Assembly (NCBI GenBank): GCA_016946835.1
Contig: JACVTC010000092.1
Coordinates: 435,001 to 480,000 of the forward strand
From: Neocallimastix lanati (nom. inval.)
Lineage: Eukaryota; Neocallimastigomycota; Neocallimastigomycetes; Neocallimastigales; Neocallimastigaceae
DNA length: 45,000 nucleotides
Reading direction: 5' to 3'
In this document: positions 1 to 14,244 of the stretch, piece after piece
How the letters are laid out: the number at the start of each line of letters is the position of its first letter
Numbering within the stretch: position 1 is the first letter of the stretch
The notes under the pieces: model-generated
Told to the model about the DNA's origin: nothing
Database searches by the model: none
Seen by the model: only the letters and a program-made list of their open reading frames with translations
Made by a program: the position numbers and the translations under genes

Positions 1-188
1 GCTTAAAATAACAATTCTTAATATTAATATTTTTTAATTTTCCACTATTGATTTTTTCGTATAAGCTCCCTCCGCTACAATATTCAATAATCTCATACCA
101 TCTTCCATCTCTATCTTCGATTAAATCAAAAGTTTTAACGATATTTTCATGATGAAGTGAAAATCTTTATATTTTGAATAATATTCAT

Positions 189-219
<31 letters not shown>

Positions 220-1144
220 TTATTAAATTACTATAATATATATATATATATATATATAACAATTTACCCAATACAGTATTCACTTGTAATTTTTTTTAAA
301 TATTCTTTATTTGATTCATTCTTACATTTCTTTCTATACTCCTATTATAATATAATATAACAAAAAGGATAATAATAATAATAATAGTAAAAAAAAAAAA
401 AAAAAAAGTATAATAAAATATAAAAAAAAAAAAAAAAATTATTACTTATTAGTTACTAATAAAGTACCGTTAGTATTATTATTATTATCAAAAATCCTAT
501 AAAAAAATTAAATACCTTTGCTACATATATAGTATCATTAGCACCTATTTTTTTAACTAATTTTATTGTTGCTGTCTTTTATATAAATATAAAAATAAAT
601 AAAAATTAATTATGATTAATAATATTTCTCTAAATATAATATTATAATACAGTAATTGTAATAATGACAATTTAAATAATAAGTGTAAAATTAATAATAA
701 ATAAATTTTATTAATAATGAATAATTATAATATAATAATTTTATGTATAAAAAAACAATAACAATAACAACAATAGGCATAATAATACGAATAAGAATAA
801 GAATAAATAATAATGAAATTTATAATTATAAATATATTATAAAATATTTTTATTATATATATATAAAATATAATTATTTTACATACAGCTCCTCTACCAA
901 GTTTATTTAATAAAATATATTTGTCTGAGAAGCTATTACCTATGCTCATTGATGACATAGTTTCGTCATGTGTATGAGATTTTTTTATTTTTACACTAGA
1001 TTTAGAAAAAGATTTTTTTAAGGAAGTCGCTATATTTCCAGTAGAACTTCTTCGTTCTATGTTTTTTGGTTCATGATGTTCAATTAACGATGATAATCGT
1101 TTATTAAAACTTAATTTCCTTGAACGTTGTTCACCTTTTAACAT
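1..1144 (-). CDS. Ser/Thr protein kinase, HAL/NPR-like, 5' part only (cut at left edge)
   Basis: Exons on the minus strand: 1144-887, 575-516, 341-268 and 164 to beyond base 1; all junctions are GT-AG and in frame, giving about 185 visible codons. Residues 1-74 are a basic, Ser-rich leader typical of regulatory N-termini. The kinase domain starts near residue 75 with KYILLNKLGRGA, the ATP-binding glycine loop, then IKLVKKIG, then YVAK with the likely ATP-anchoring lysine. Exon 3 carries KKCKNESNKEYLKKITSEYC and exon 4 LHHENIVKTFDLIEDRDGRW followed by EYCSGGSLYE, the hinge. Order and wording match the fungal HAL4/HAL5/NPR1/RTK1 group, which regulates plasma-membrane transporters in yeast; that role is family knowledge. 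The catalytic HRD and DFG motifs lie off the window. The third loop glycine is replaced (GRGATA). Intron 2 (515-342) contains an (AAT)n run that could be mistaken for coding sequence but brings an in-frame stop. Confidence 0.88.
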
Positions 1145-2260
1145 CTTATTCTTTGGAAGGTTATTGTTATTATTATTGTTATTATTAAAAATATTATTTT
1201 TTTTTCTTTGTATTAAGTGAAGTAATTATTGATTTTTGTTGATAAATTAACACATTGATTTTCGAAATTATTATTTATATTCTATATACTTTAGTTTAAA
1301 TTTTGCAATCTATGAACCTTTCTTGTATTTTAATAATAATAATAATGATAATAAAAACTATTTTATTTTTTCAGGAATAATATATTGATAAGATAAAAAA
1401 AAATTGTTCTCGATTAAATTGACTTTAATTATTATTGCTTTAATAATTTCTTAATATTTTATTTTATTAATTTTTATTTTTATGATAAAAAAATATACAA
1501 AGATAAAGATAAAGCGATGATTTAAATAAATGCATTTATAATAAAAAGAATAGAAATTATTTAATTTTATAAAAGAAAAAAAAAAAAAATACTATTTTTT
1601 TTCTTTTCTTTTATTTATAATAAAAAAAAAACGATTTTAAAAAAATATAAAAGACTATTTACACTTTATATTATAAATATAATTTATTTTATTATATAAT
1701 ATATATAAATTTATATAGTTTTCTTTTAATTATTCAAAATAATTTAATAAAACTGAACTAAACAAAAATAAAAATAAAATAAATATAAAAAAAGACATTT
1801 AAAAGGTTTTTTTATACTTTTAAAATAAAAATAAGAGATTTAATATATTAACAAATACATTTTTATATTATTTTCAAATACATTTTCTTTATTATTTTTT
1901 AAAACTTAAAAAATTAATTCTATTAAATTCAATTAAAAAAAAAAAAAAAAAAAGGTTTTGACATATAAATTAATATAAATTAGTATAATTAACTGTAATA
2001 TATTCAAAGTCTATTTAATTAAATCATTTTTTGGATAATAATATATTTAATAAATTAAATAAAGTTAAAATTGGATCAGAAAATAAAAAATTTTATTTTC
2101 TTGAGTAATCATTTGTAATATCAAAAAAAATATAATTTTAAGTTTTGTAGTGTAGTGACATAAAATGTACAATTTATATATTGAAAAAAAAACAAAAAAC
2201 AAAAAACAAACAAAAAATATGATATATGTATTAATTGCTTTTTTAATATGAATATAAATA

Positions 2261-2364
<104 letters not shown>

Positions 2365-2644
2365 AATAATAAATAAAAAAATAAATTAAATACCACTACT
2401 TCCATTGTTTTATTAATTATAAAAATATTAATATATTGAATACATAGTAAAAGAAGAATACATATAAAAAATATAAAAAAAAAGTAATCTTTTTAAAATA
2501 AAGTATAAAAAATAAAATTTTATAAAAATAAAATTAATTCAATGAAAAAAAAAAAATGAAAATATTAATGTAATTATTATATCATCATAATATAAATTAA
2601 AATAATTTCAAAATAACAAAAAAAAAAATTTAATTTAATAAATA

Positions 2645-3068
2645 AAAAAAGTTTAACATCTGAAAAGTAAATATTGATACTGTGATGTCCATTAAACTCT
2701 CCCTCGAACCAAGAGAAATATGATTAGAAGTTAGGTAATTTAATTTCCATAATATTCAATGTGTGAAGAACAATTAGTATTATCTGTGTAAGATCTACTC
2801 GAAGAATTAATAATAGTTATCTTCTTTTGTTATATTAGTTCGACATTGACTCTCGGTTGTGAATAGTCTTTTATTATACTAATCAAAAAGAAACTCAAGA
2901 GAGTTACTGATGACTGGTATAGTATTGGTAGGGAAATCCATTAGGCTTATTTATATAGTGAGCATTAGGCTTTGCTCATAACCTTTTATTAGAATTCTTA
3001 TAAATATTTTTGTTTCTCAATATCAAATTGTAGTTCATCTAAAGCAAAAGTTCAACCAAGAAAGAACA
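2645..3068 (+). mobile_element. LTR-like low-copy island (possible solo LTR)
   Basis: This block is clearly less AT-rich and more complex than its surroundings. From 2681 it begins TGTGATGTCC; it contains a TATA-like stretch (TTTATATAG near 2950) followed by GAGCATTAGGCTTTGCTC, and could end in CA at 3068. TG...CA ends, a length near 390 bp and no ORF would fit a solo LTR. No target-site duplication could be found at these ends, so the boundaries and the class are tentative. Confidence 0.3.
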
Positions 3069-4238
3069 TTTAAATATATTCATTTTTTTTTTTTTAAAAA
3101 AAAAATCAACTATTAAAAAATATTGAGATATATGGATGTAGAAAAAATCGAATTAATTAAAAATTAAAATTAAAAAAAAAAAAAAAAAAAAAAATTTTAT
3201 TTATAAAAATATATAAAAACTTTAATAATAATTTAATTAAATAAAGTTAAAATTGGATCAGAGAATAAAAAATTTAAAAAACAAAAAATTTATTGTTTTT
3301 TGTTTTGAGTAATCATTACTAATATGTAATATATTAAAAAATATATATATATAATTTTAAGTTTTGTAGTGTAGACATAGAAAAATGTACAATTTATATA
3401 TTGAAAAAAAATATATATATATATCAACAAATATGTATTAATTATTTTTTTTAATATGAATATAAATAAATGAATGAATAAATAAATAAATAATAAATAA
3501 ATAAATAAATTTAAAATATTAAATTAATAAAGTTAAAATTGTATCATAAAACAAAAAAATTTTAAAAAAAAAAAATCATCATTTTTTTTTTTTTTTTTTT
3601 TAATTTTTGTAATACATTATAATATAAAAAATATATAATTACAATTTCTATAGCGTAGTGGCATAGCAAAATGTACTTTAAATACATGGTAGAATAAATT
3701 TAATTAAATATGTACTAATAATTTTTAATATAAAATTCTTAAATATGTAATTAAATATTGATTATTTTTATTTTATTAAATCGTTTTTTATAGATTAAAT
3801 ATAAATTTCTAAATGGTTTTCAAATAAATTATTATACATGTTAAATAAATAATATTTTCTTTTATAGTTAATAAATAGTATAATAGATGTAATTTTTATA
3901 TTTTTTTTTTTTTTTGTTAAATTTAAAATTAAAAAATAAAAATTAAAATAAAAATAAAAATTTTTAATTAATTAATTATTAAAATAAAAAATTAAAAAAA
4001 AAAAAAACAAAACAAAAACGGATAAATTAAATTAGAAATATAATTTAAAATCTAGTTTCTATAATAATAAAAAGTATAAAAAAAAAAATAAAAATAAAGA
4101 AAAAGATAAAGAAATAAATGTTTTTTCTTTTTTCTTCATCAGATATTATCTGTTATTATCTATATTAATATTAAATAATGTAGTATTCCTATTTGAATTT
4201 ATTAATGAATTTATTTGATTTCTTAAACACAAAGAAAA

Positions 4239-4881
4239 TTACATTCCCAATAATTTTAATGCAAGTTCTTCTTGATCCTTCAAACTAATATCATCAACAT
4301 TAATCTTTTGTTTCTTTGGTGATTCTTCGTTATTATCATCTTCATCTTCTTCATTCTTTCTATTTCTCTTTTTATTTAACTGTTTTTTATCTTCCACTTC
4401 TTCTTGATCTTCTCCACTATATTCTTCACTATTAAATCCGTCATTTTCTTCTTCTTCTTCATAATCTTCATATTCTTCATTATCACTAGCACCACCAAGA
4501 ACAACTGTTGGTTCATCCATCTAAAATAATAAAAAAATATATATATATAATGAGAATGAATTAATAAATTATAATTAATAAATTTTAATTTTATAATTTT
4601 ATAATATATAAAATTTATAATATATAAATATATATATATTTTTAAAAAATAAATAAATAAATAAATAAATAAATTACAAATTCTTCTTGACCAGCTCTTT
4701 TTAATTTTTTAATTAAACGTTTTGCCTTTAATTTTTCTTTTTGAGTTTGTTTATCCACTACATCTTCCTTTTCTAATTCTTCTGTACCCTTTTCTAAATA
4801 TATTTTTTGCTGTTCACTAATATCATTCTTTTCTTCATATTCAGCTAATGATTCTAATGTGTATAATGGAATAGCCTATTG

Positions 4882-4917
<36 letters not shown>

Positions 4918-5203
4918 GAAAAATAAATTTATTGATTTATATATTAAATTATTATATCAAAGTTAAAAAATAATTAATTATTAGTTAAAAAAAAAAAAAA
5001 AAAATAAATAAAAATAAAACTTTTTTTTAAGAAATTAATTATATAAATAATTTAATAAATAATATATTACTATTAATTAATATACTAACATTTCCTTCAT
5101 CATCGAACTTAAACTTAGTACCGGTACCTCTACTCTTTAATTCTTTTTCCTTGAATTTTTTTAACTTTTTCTTGGTTATATCTTCTGGATTTAATGTAAC
5201 TAT

Positions 5204-5239
<36 letters not shown>

Positions 5240-6726
5240 ATTATATATCAAAACAATGTATATATATTTAATATAGATTAAAAATAATTTAATAAATTTT
5301 TTTTCTCTGTACTATTGTATTATTATTATTAGTATTATTATTACTGTTATATACATATTATTTCTACCGATATATACCTTATTATCATTATCTTCATCAC
5401 TATCAAGATCATGATCATAACGTTTAATAGTAAGGAAATCATCATCATCACTTTCTTCAATTTTAGCATCTTCTTCAATAAGCTTAGTATAGTTTTCTAA
5501 AACATTACTCTTTTTATTAAATAACTTATCAATTTTAGTCTTTGGCTTAGCCTATCATGAATTATAATAATTAATTTCATTTTTTTTTTTTTTTTTTTTT
5601 TTTATAAATAAAAAAATAAAATAAAAACATTAAATTATAAATATAAATAATATTTATAAATTTTTTTAATATATTTATATAAATTTTTAATAGTGAAAAT
5701 ATTAAATAATACGAATTTAATATTATAATTTACCTTCTTTTCTTTTGTTTCTTTTTCTTCTTCACTATCAGAATCTTTAATAGCTTCCATTAATTCTTTT
5801 GAAATTTGTCCACTAGCTTGTCTAGACTTATTCTTTTCTCCAGATTTCTATAATATTTATATATATAAATATATATTTTATTATTATTTTGATTTTGATT
5901 AAATTTTTAGTATATTCATTATGAATTTATATATTAAATTATATATAATTAATTATATATATATGAACATAATTTCCTATTTTTTATTTTTTTTTTTTTC
6001 ATTTTTTATTTATTATTATCTTTTATTTTTATTTATTTATTTATTTATTTATTTATTTTTTTTTTTTTTTTTTTTTTTTTTTTGTTTGTTTGTTTGTTTG
6101 TTTGTTTGTTTTCTTTTCTTTTATTTTATTGTTATTACTATTTTTTTTTATCATTATTTTTTAATTTCATAATAATAATAAAAACAATATTAAAATTTAC
6201 CTTAATGAATTTAATTTTTGGTGCACCAGGTAAACCTAAAGATTCTGAGAATTTTTCTGCTGGTAATTTATGAACATCAAAAACTTCTTTATTAGATTGT
6301 AAATAAATAGATCTCATATAGGAAATAAAAGCTTTTTGACCTAAATACTTAATTTCAGGATATTTGGAACATATACCAACTAATTGTTGTTGAATTGAAG
6401 TATTCTTTTTTGGATTAATTTTAATTTCTTCAATTGGAACTTTCTTATCATTTAATAATGAAGCAAATTTAATTTCTGATGGAAGTAAGAAAAGAAGAGC
6501 TTGACCAGATGATTCATAACGAGCTGTTCTTCCAACACGATGAATATAAGTATCACAATCTTCAGGACAATCTACTTGCACAACCCAATCAACTGATGGG
6601 AAATCTAAACCACTTTATATTTTGAGTAAATATTATTTTTTAATATTAATTTAATAATCATTACTTAATTTTATAATTATATATTCATATATATTTATAT
6701 ACTTATATATAATTTAAAAAATAAAA

Positions 6727-6757
<31 letters not shown>

Positions 6758-8843
6758 GATGTAATTTTTTACCGTGCAGCAATATCTGTAGCAAATAAAC
6801 AGACTGCAGTTTTTCTACAAAATTGATCAAAAATAGCTATTCTTTTTGTTTGCTTTTGTTTTCCATGTAAACAATATAATGGAACACCAGGATGTAATTT
6901 ACAGAAAGCCTCATATACATATCTTACCTTTATTATTATTATTATTATTATTTTTTTTTTTTTTTTTTTTTTTAAATTCAATAAATAATGTAATTTTAAA
7001 TTTAATAATCATCAATAATAATAACAATAATAATAATAATAATAATAATAATATATATAATTTTTTTTTTTTATTATTATTATGATTATTATTATTACTT
7101 ACTTGTTTACAACTGGATAAAAATACTAATATTTTTGACTTCAAGTGAGTTTTAATAAATGAATATAATATATTAAGTTTTTCGTTTAATTCACAAACTA
7201 AATATTTTTGTACAAGAGTTTTTGGAGTACTAAACTTCTCTTTTTCATGAACAGCAACATATTCTGGGTTCTTAAATATTAATTTTTATTTATTTTTTCA
7301 AAATTTAAAAAATTAATAAAAATTAATATTTTCACTTATTAATAATATATATATATTAAATTTATATAAATATATATTAAAACTCTATATATAAAAAAAA
7401 TTACTTCTAAACTAAGTCTAGCTAAATCTTTAACAGATTTAGTTTGTGTAGCTGAAAATAATAAAGTTTGACGTTCTTTTGGCATGAAATTAATGATAGC
7501 ATTTAAAGTTTTATGGAAACCATAATCTAAAATTCTATCTGCTTCATCTAAAACTAACATTTGAATATTATCACAATTGAAATCTGCTGTTTGATCCATA
7601 TGTTGTAATAAACGTCCTGGTGTACAAATCAAAATATTCATTTTACTAACTCTTTGTTGTTCAACTTTTAAATCTTTACCACCAATTAATAAACCTGCGG
7701 AAAAACTATGAAATTTACCAACTTTTCTTAAAACTTCAAATATTTGAAGAGCCTTTTATTAATTTCATTTTCATTTTCATTTTTTTTAAAAATGAATATA
7801 TATTATTAATTTTTACGTATTTTACGGATATATAGATTTAAGTTTTAAAATCAATAAATAATTAATTATTACTATTATTTTTATATTAAAAAAAAATATT
7901 AAATTACCAATTCTCTTGTAGGAGAAATTACGATGGCACCAACTCCATCGACTTGTGACCATTTGGCTCTATATAGATTTTCTAAAATCTTTTATTAATT
8001 TTTATTTTAATAATATATTATAAAAATAATAATATATATTTAATTAATATTTAATATATATAATATTTAAAAGTATATGAATATTTTATAATAATTAAGC
8101 AATATAAATTAAACTTATAAAATATTTTTTTTTATTAAAATTCTTTTTTTTTTTTTTTTAGATATTTACTGGTAATAAGAATGCAAGAGTCTTTCCTGAA
8201 CCAGTTTTGGCTGCACCTAAAATATCTTTTCCTGCTAAGGCATATGGAATTGATTTCCTTTGAATATCTGTCATTTCAATGTAATGAGCTTGTGTTAAAC
8301 CTTTAAGAGTAAAGGAAGATAATGGTAATTGCTTAAATTGAGTAATTGTTTCATCTTTGAGAAAAACTTCCTATTTACAATTAACATATAAAAAGCATAA
8401 TATATTAATAATAATAATAATAATAATATAAGAATTTTAAATATAAAAATTTGAAATTTAAAATTTTATATAAAAATGTCTTATTAAAACATTTTGATAT
8501 TAAAAAGAAGTAAAATGAGGAATAAAATTATAATAATTAAAATAAATATATAAAAAATATATAAATATAAAAGAAAAAATAACCACTAAGACAATCTTTA
8601 AGAAATAATGAAAAATATAAAATTCTAAATATAAACTATTATTTTAATAATTGGGTATGAATTTCAAATTATTAAAATTATAAAAAAAAAAAAATATTTA
8701 TTTAAAAAAAAAAAATAAATATATATTATTATATATACTGGATCTTTTATTTTTTCTTCAATTTCTAATAATTCTTTTCTTTCATTTTGTTTTCTTTGTT
8801 TTCTTGGAAGTCTATGACTTTCTTTTACTTTAAAATTTCCCAT
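4239..8843 (-). CDS. DBP4: DEAD-box ATP-dependent RNA helicase, Dbp4/DDX10 family
   Basis: Twelve exons: 8843-8739, 8370-8170, 7988-7908, 7752-7405, 7270-7103, 6927-6773, 6612-6201, 5847-5734, 5551-5378, 5206-5090, 4875-4678, 4520-4239, encoding 784 aa (yeast Dbp4 is 770). Motifs in order: Q motif with F and Q near residues 46-75, Walker [10 protein letters not shown] (88-96), PTREL (125-129), TPGR (173-176), DEAD (198-201), SAT (229-231), ATDIAARG (347-354), HRVGRTAR (377-384). Family-specific text follows: [14 protein letters not shown] and [20 protein letters not shown]. The C-terminal third is an acidic and lysine-rich tail (exons 8-12). Dbp4 acts in the nucleolus in small-subunit processome assembly and release of U14 snoRNA (family knowledge). 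Nearly all exon junctions fall between codons. Introns hold poly(T), (TGTT)n and (AAT)n runs, so automated models may break here. The start is the first ATG before the basic leader. Confidence 0.95.
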
Positions 8844-9436
8844 TTTTTTTTTTTTATAAAGTTCTTTCTTTTTTAATAATTTATTTCAATATTTAATATA
8901 ATAAAACAAATAAAAAAGAAAATTTTACAGAAAATTGAATATATAAAAAAAAAAAAAAAAAAAAAATTAAAAAAAAAAGATCAAATTACATTACACTATT
9001 TTTATAATATAATTATATATCTATTAATAATAATGTATACATTTCAAATATAAATTTTTTTAAAAATTTATCCAATAAAATCAATTGAATATTGAAATTT
9101 TTTAACCAATATAAATCGAGGGTTTTTTTTTTTTATATTTATTTTAATTTTTTTTTTTTTTTTTTTATTTTTTTTTTTTTTACAAAAACAATTAGAGAAT
9201 TAAAAAGATTATAGTAATAAATATAATATTTATAATATTTATTTATATCTTTATCTTGTATTTATTATAATTAAGTAGTATCTAGTTTAATATAATATAT
9301 TAATATAATTAAAATTTTTTTTTTTTTCATCAATATATTTTATACGAATTTTTAAAACTTTAATTCTTAACATTTTAATATATTTTATATTTTAATATAT
9401 TTTAAAAAAAATATAAATTATACAAAAAATTTAAAA

Positions 9437-9469
<33 letters not shown>

Positions 9470-9507
9470 TATATTTAGTTGAAATATATTTCATACAATC
9501 CTAACTA
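8844..9507. other. Intergenic region between DBP4 5' end and ankyrin gene 3' end
   Basis: AT-rich spacer with poly(T) runs (about 9120-9180) and a short (AT)n (about 9445-9467). It must contain the DBP4 promoter and the ankyrin gene's 3' end signals, but no individual site is recognisable. Confidence 0.6.
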
Positions 9508-9942
9508 TTATTTGATTTCTTTTTTATTTTTTTTTATTTTTTGTTTAATTTTGTAAAATATTATTCTACCAATGTAATCATTTGAATATTTTAAACAAAT
9601 ATCATAAATATTCACACCATCATTATTAATACAATCAATACTAGCACCCTTATATATTAAATAATCAACTATTTCTCTTTTTTTAACTTTTATAGCATTA
9701 GCTAAAGGTGTATTTCCATCTTCATCTTTAATATTAATATCTAAATTATGGTCTAATAAAATTTTTAAGAAAATTAATTTATTATATTTTATTATTTCTT
9801 TTATCACTTTACCTGTAAAAATATTTAAATAATATTTTGATAAAAATCCAAAAATACTCTTCATGTTATTTTTTTCTTTATCACTATTCATTTTAATTAC
9901 TTTATATATAAATTATTATATGTTAATATCAATATTTAATAT

Positions 9943-9975
<33 letters not shown>

Positions 9976-12434
9976 AATTATTTACCCTTATTAAAATAAG
10001 ATATTAATATTGATTCTATTTTATAAGTTATTGTAAAATCAAATCCATTCTCCATGATTAATTGAATCATTGATAATGAATTATTAAGAAATGCACTTTC
10101 AATAATAGGGATTGATTTTCGATTATTGATATCCGCTCCATTTTCAATTAATAATTTTACAAGAGATATTGAATCACTTCGAACGGCATAAAATAATGGG
10201 GTATAACCTTGTTCATCAGTATAATTGACATTAGCATTATTTTCAATTAATAATTTAACAATCGGATAAGAATTTTCTTTAACAGCATATATTAATGGAG
10301 TATCGCCATAATCATCTATAAAATTAATAGTTGCCCCATTTTGAATCAAAAGTTCAGTAAGTATTAGAGACTTTTCTTGGATAGAATAAATTAATGGAGA
10401 ATTTTTATGTTTAAAAGTAAGGTTTATATTTGCACCCTTTAGTAAGAGTTGCTCTATTATTTCCTTTTTAAAAATTATATTACAATCATTATATTTTAGG
10501 ATGGTGATTAATGGTATTTCTCCTAGTTTATTCGGTATATTAAGTAATATTTTTTCATTATTTATTAAAATATTAAAAATTTCTTTATTTTTAATTAAAA
10601 TGGAAATATCAAGCGCAGAATGATATCGTCCTTTTGATCTACTTTTCATAAAATTAATATCTATTCCATTATTTATTAAATAGTTTATCATTTTAATATC
10701 TTCCTTAAGAATAGCATAATATAATAGATTATATCCAAAAGAATCTAATTCATTTATATCAAAAAATTTTATTAATATTTCAAATATTTCTTTATTATTT
10801 AATAAATAAGAGAGAATTAAAGGTGTAAAATGACAAATTACAAATTTCGTACTATCTTTATTAATTTCATTTAAACTTTCTGAGGATAATAAAGCCTTAA
10901 CTCTATCCGATTGATTTTGGTATATTGCTTTGATTAAAGGATGATAATTATTATAATTTACATCTTCCATATAAAGGATATCTGTATTCAGTAAATATTT
11001 AACTACCATATAATTATAGCTATTAATAGCAGTTGAAAGTAATGTAGTACTAGTATCATTTTTAACCTTTATATAATATTTAGTGCCTTTTTTTATTAAA
11101 TATTCAAATATTTCTATTTTATTAGTATGAACTGCAACAAAAATAGGATAAGTTCCAACTATATCTTTAACATTAACATCAATTTTTAATTTAATTTCCA
11201 AATTCTCTATAAAACATTGAACTAAATTTAAATTTCCAATTTCAAGCAAAATGTTTAATATTAAATTCAAGTATTGTGAATCATAATTTTTAAGAAATAC
11301 AGTACCTATATTATTAAAATCATCAAATGATATATTTAATAATACTTCAATTAAAATTTTCATAACTGGTTCGTTATAACAATAACTAAAATGATGACTT
11401 AATTCATATAATATTTTTTTAAAATCTATCGTATTTAAAATATCAGATTTTAAGTTTTTAATAAAAATTTCAACTTTTTTGATATTATTATGTTTACATT
11501 CATTTATTATAATATTTTCAATAAGATTTGTTGGGATTATATAATTTTTACAATTTAAAATTTTTTCGATAAGAGTAAAATTGTTGGTTGATACTGATTT
11601 TTCTAATATATTATACTTCACAATTCTGTTTATAAGTGTGGTTTGTTGGGAACTATCATAATCAAGAAATATTTTTATAGCTTCATAATTTTCTTCTCTA
11701 ATAGCTATTTGGTATAAAATTTCATCAATGACTAGTTTACTTTTTTCTTTTAGGATAATATTTTGTAATTCAATGTCTGATAAACCATTTTTATTTTTAA
11801 TATAATTGTTAAGGAGATTAATTATGAATGAATTATCAAAAATATAATATTTAAAAATCATTTCAATAATATTAATTTTTGACATTTGTATTAAAAATAT
11901 TAATTTATTAACCATATCTTTAGCTATACCTTTAATGTAAAATCCGTTATTTAAAATATATTTTAAATTTTCAATATCTAAACTCTCACCATGTGTTACC
12001 GTATCAACATAACATAAATAACTTAATATATCCATTTCACCCAAATTTTCATTAAATACACCATAGTTTATATTTGCTCCATTTTTGATTAATAAATTTG
12101 AAATTTCAAAATTTTTATTTATAATAGCAGTATATAATGGTGTTTTTAAACTAATAAATTCATTATTTTGTATAAAAGAATTATTATTATATGTTGAATA
12201 TCCATTTTTAGTATTAAAAGTATAATTAAGAGTTTTATATTGACATTGTTGAATAATATAATTTATTAATTTTGGAGATGCATATTCATCAATTGAAAAT
12301 ATTAATAAATCAAATTCAATATTATTTATTTCCCTCAAATCAATATTATATATATTAATAAATTTTTTTAATTCGGCCAAATCATCATTTTTAATGAATT
12401 TAATAATATTTTTTCTTTGGTTTTGAATATCCAT
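9508..12434 (-). CDS. Ankyrin-repeat protein
   Basis: Two exons, 12434-9986 and 9899-9508, with an 86-base GT-AG intron, give 946 aa. The start ATG (MDIQNQRKN) follows long poly(T) on the plus strand and is the first in frame. Repeats are degenerate in the N-terminal half and clearest in the C-terminal third, where units carry the ankyrin signature: GDTPLIYAVKENSYPIVKLL, then GYTPLFYAVRSDSISLVKLL with NGADIN, and in exon 2 DGNTPLANAI. An early clear unit is LKTPLYTAIINKNFEISNLL near residue 100. No transmembrane segment, signal peptide or other domain is visible. Ankyrin repeats bind proteins; no partner can be inferred. The coding strand is very rich in Asn, Ile and Lys, as expected from composition. 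Such proteins are numerous in anaerobic fungi and amoebae. Reading through the donor would add only two residues (GK) before a stop, so an unspliced isoform would lack the last repeat region. Confidence 0.9.
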
Positions 12435-14086
12435 ATTATATGTTTTTTTTTTTTTGTTTTTTTTTTTGTTTTTTTTTTTTTTTCATAATATTATAAAATT
12501 ATCATTCAATAAAATGTAATTTGAAAATAATAATACTAACATAATATTAAATAAAATTTTAAGAAACTTTATGTATTATATATTAACTTTAATATATATT
12601 AAAACTATTACAATTTGTCATAATATAATTGTTATATGGTTATTTTTTATGTAATTTTTTTTTTTATTTATAGTTATTTATTTCTATTTTATACTTATTT
12701 TATTTATTTTATTACTACTTTTTATTTTTATTTTATTAAATCTGTACTTTATATTAAAATTTCAACTATTTATTTTATTCTATTTTATTTTTTATAATAT
12801 ATAAATAATATATATATAATATGACATATATAAGACAACATAAAATTGACAACAGAGTTTAAAATACTTTTTTCTTGCTTTCGATTCACATTGGAGAAAA
12901 AAAAAGAAATTAATATATATATGACTAGCTTTTTTTTTTTTTTTTTAATTTTTAAATATTGATATATTCTAAATCCAAATTTATATATATATATATATAT
13001 ATATTTAATTATATAGACGCAACTTGGTGAAATTTTAATTTTTTTTTATAAAATATATATAATATAATAAAAAGTTATTAGATATCTGTAAAAAAAATTA
13101 TAATAATAATAATTAAAATAATGATAATAATTAATAGTTCATTTTATGTCTGATTAACATCTACAAAATAAATAAAAAAATTAATATATTATATTTTATA
13201 TTTTACTTTATTAACAAATAATAGAGTACCTAATAAATAATATAGATAATATAATTATGTTCAATGGATTATACAATTAATACATAAAATTAATTAATAA
13301 TTTTCAAAATATTTAAGTTCAATATGAATTAAGCTTTATTATAAATCATAAATCTGAAAGTATTAAATCCTTAATCAAATAATTATTATTCTCTATTAAA
13401 AATATTAATAATTTTATAAAAAGATTAATAATAATAATAATTTATTCAAGTAATCAATTTAAATAATAATCTGTAGATATATAAATGAATAAAAAAAAAA
13501 ATACGTCTTTTATTTTTCTTTTTATTAAAATAAAATTTATAAAAGACATTTATTATATTTATTATATCATAACATTGCATTTAATCTTTTTTTTTGGTTA
13601 TATGAAAATGTTAATTAAAAAAAAAAAAAAAAATAAAAAGTGAAGTACTATAAAACAGTAAAAATATCAATAAAAAAATGAACATATATTAACACAAAAT
13701 ATAATAAATAATATGATATAAAATAAAATAATATAATATAATATAATATATAATATAAAATATAATATAATATAATAAAAAATTAAAAAAAATAATATAT
13801 ATATATATAGATATATAATAAATAAAGGGCTGACTTTGGATAAAATCATTTCCTTTTAAAGTAAATTTTTTTTGTAAGAGTAGATTGAAATTAATTGAAA
13901 TATATTAAATTAAATTACTATTTTTATATATAATTGTAGAGAATAAGAGAATAATTTAAAAATTTAAAAAAAAGAGAAAAGATTAATACTATTATTAAGT
14001 TAAGCTAGCTTATGTCTAATATTGAAATAAAAATTGACTTTATGTTTTAATAAGAAAAATCTACTTTAAGTTTTTGGTTAATAATA

Positions 14087-14126
14087 TATTTAACATCTTA
14101 AAATTGCAATTTTAAGAAGTTAAATA
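14087..14126. repeat. 40-bp near-perfect palindrome
   Basis: The two 20-base halves pair at 19 of 20 positions with no spacer; the centre is CTTAAAATTGCAATTTTAAG (14097-14116), and the one mismatch is 14095/14118. It lies between two divergent genes, far from either start. It could form a cruciform or a hairpin in RNA. Confidence 0.85.
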
Positions 14127-14196
14127 AAATAAAAAATAAAATAAAAAAAATAAAATAAAAGAAATAAAATAAAATAAAAAACTAGTAATAAAATTA

Positions 14197-14244
<48 letters not shown>

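Noticed and set aside
342-515. Extra kinase exon starting GATTTTTGATAATAAT
   Set aside because: It would follow a 19-base intron and bring an in-frame stop; joining 516 directly to 341 restores the kinase wording.
5921-7144. Plus- and minus-strand frames over poly(T), (TGTT)n and (AAT)n inside DBP4
   Set aside because: They cover DBP4 introns or read through its splice sites; the helicase exons explain all the protein-like sequence here.
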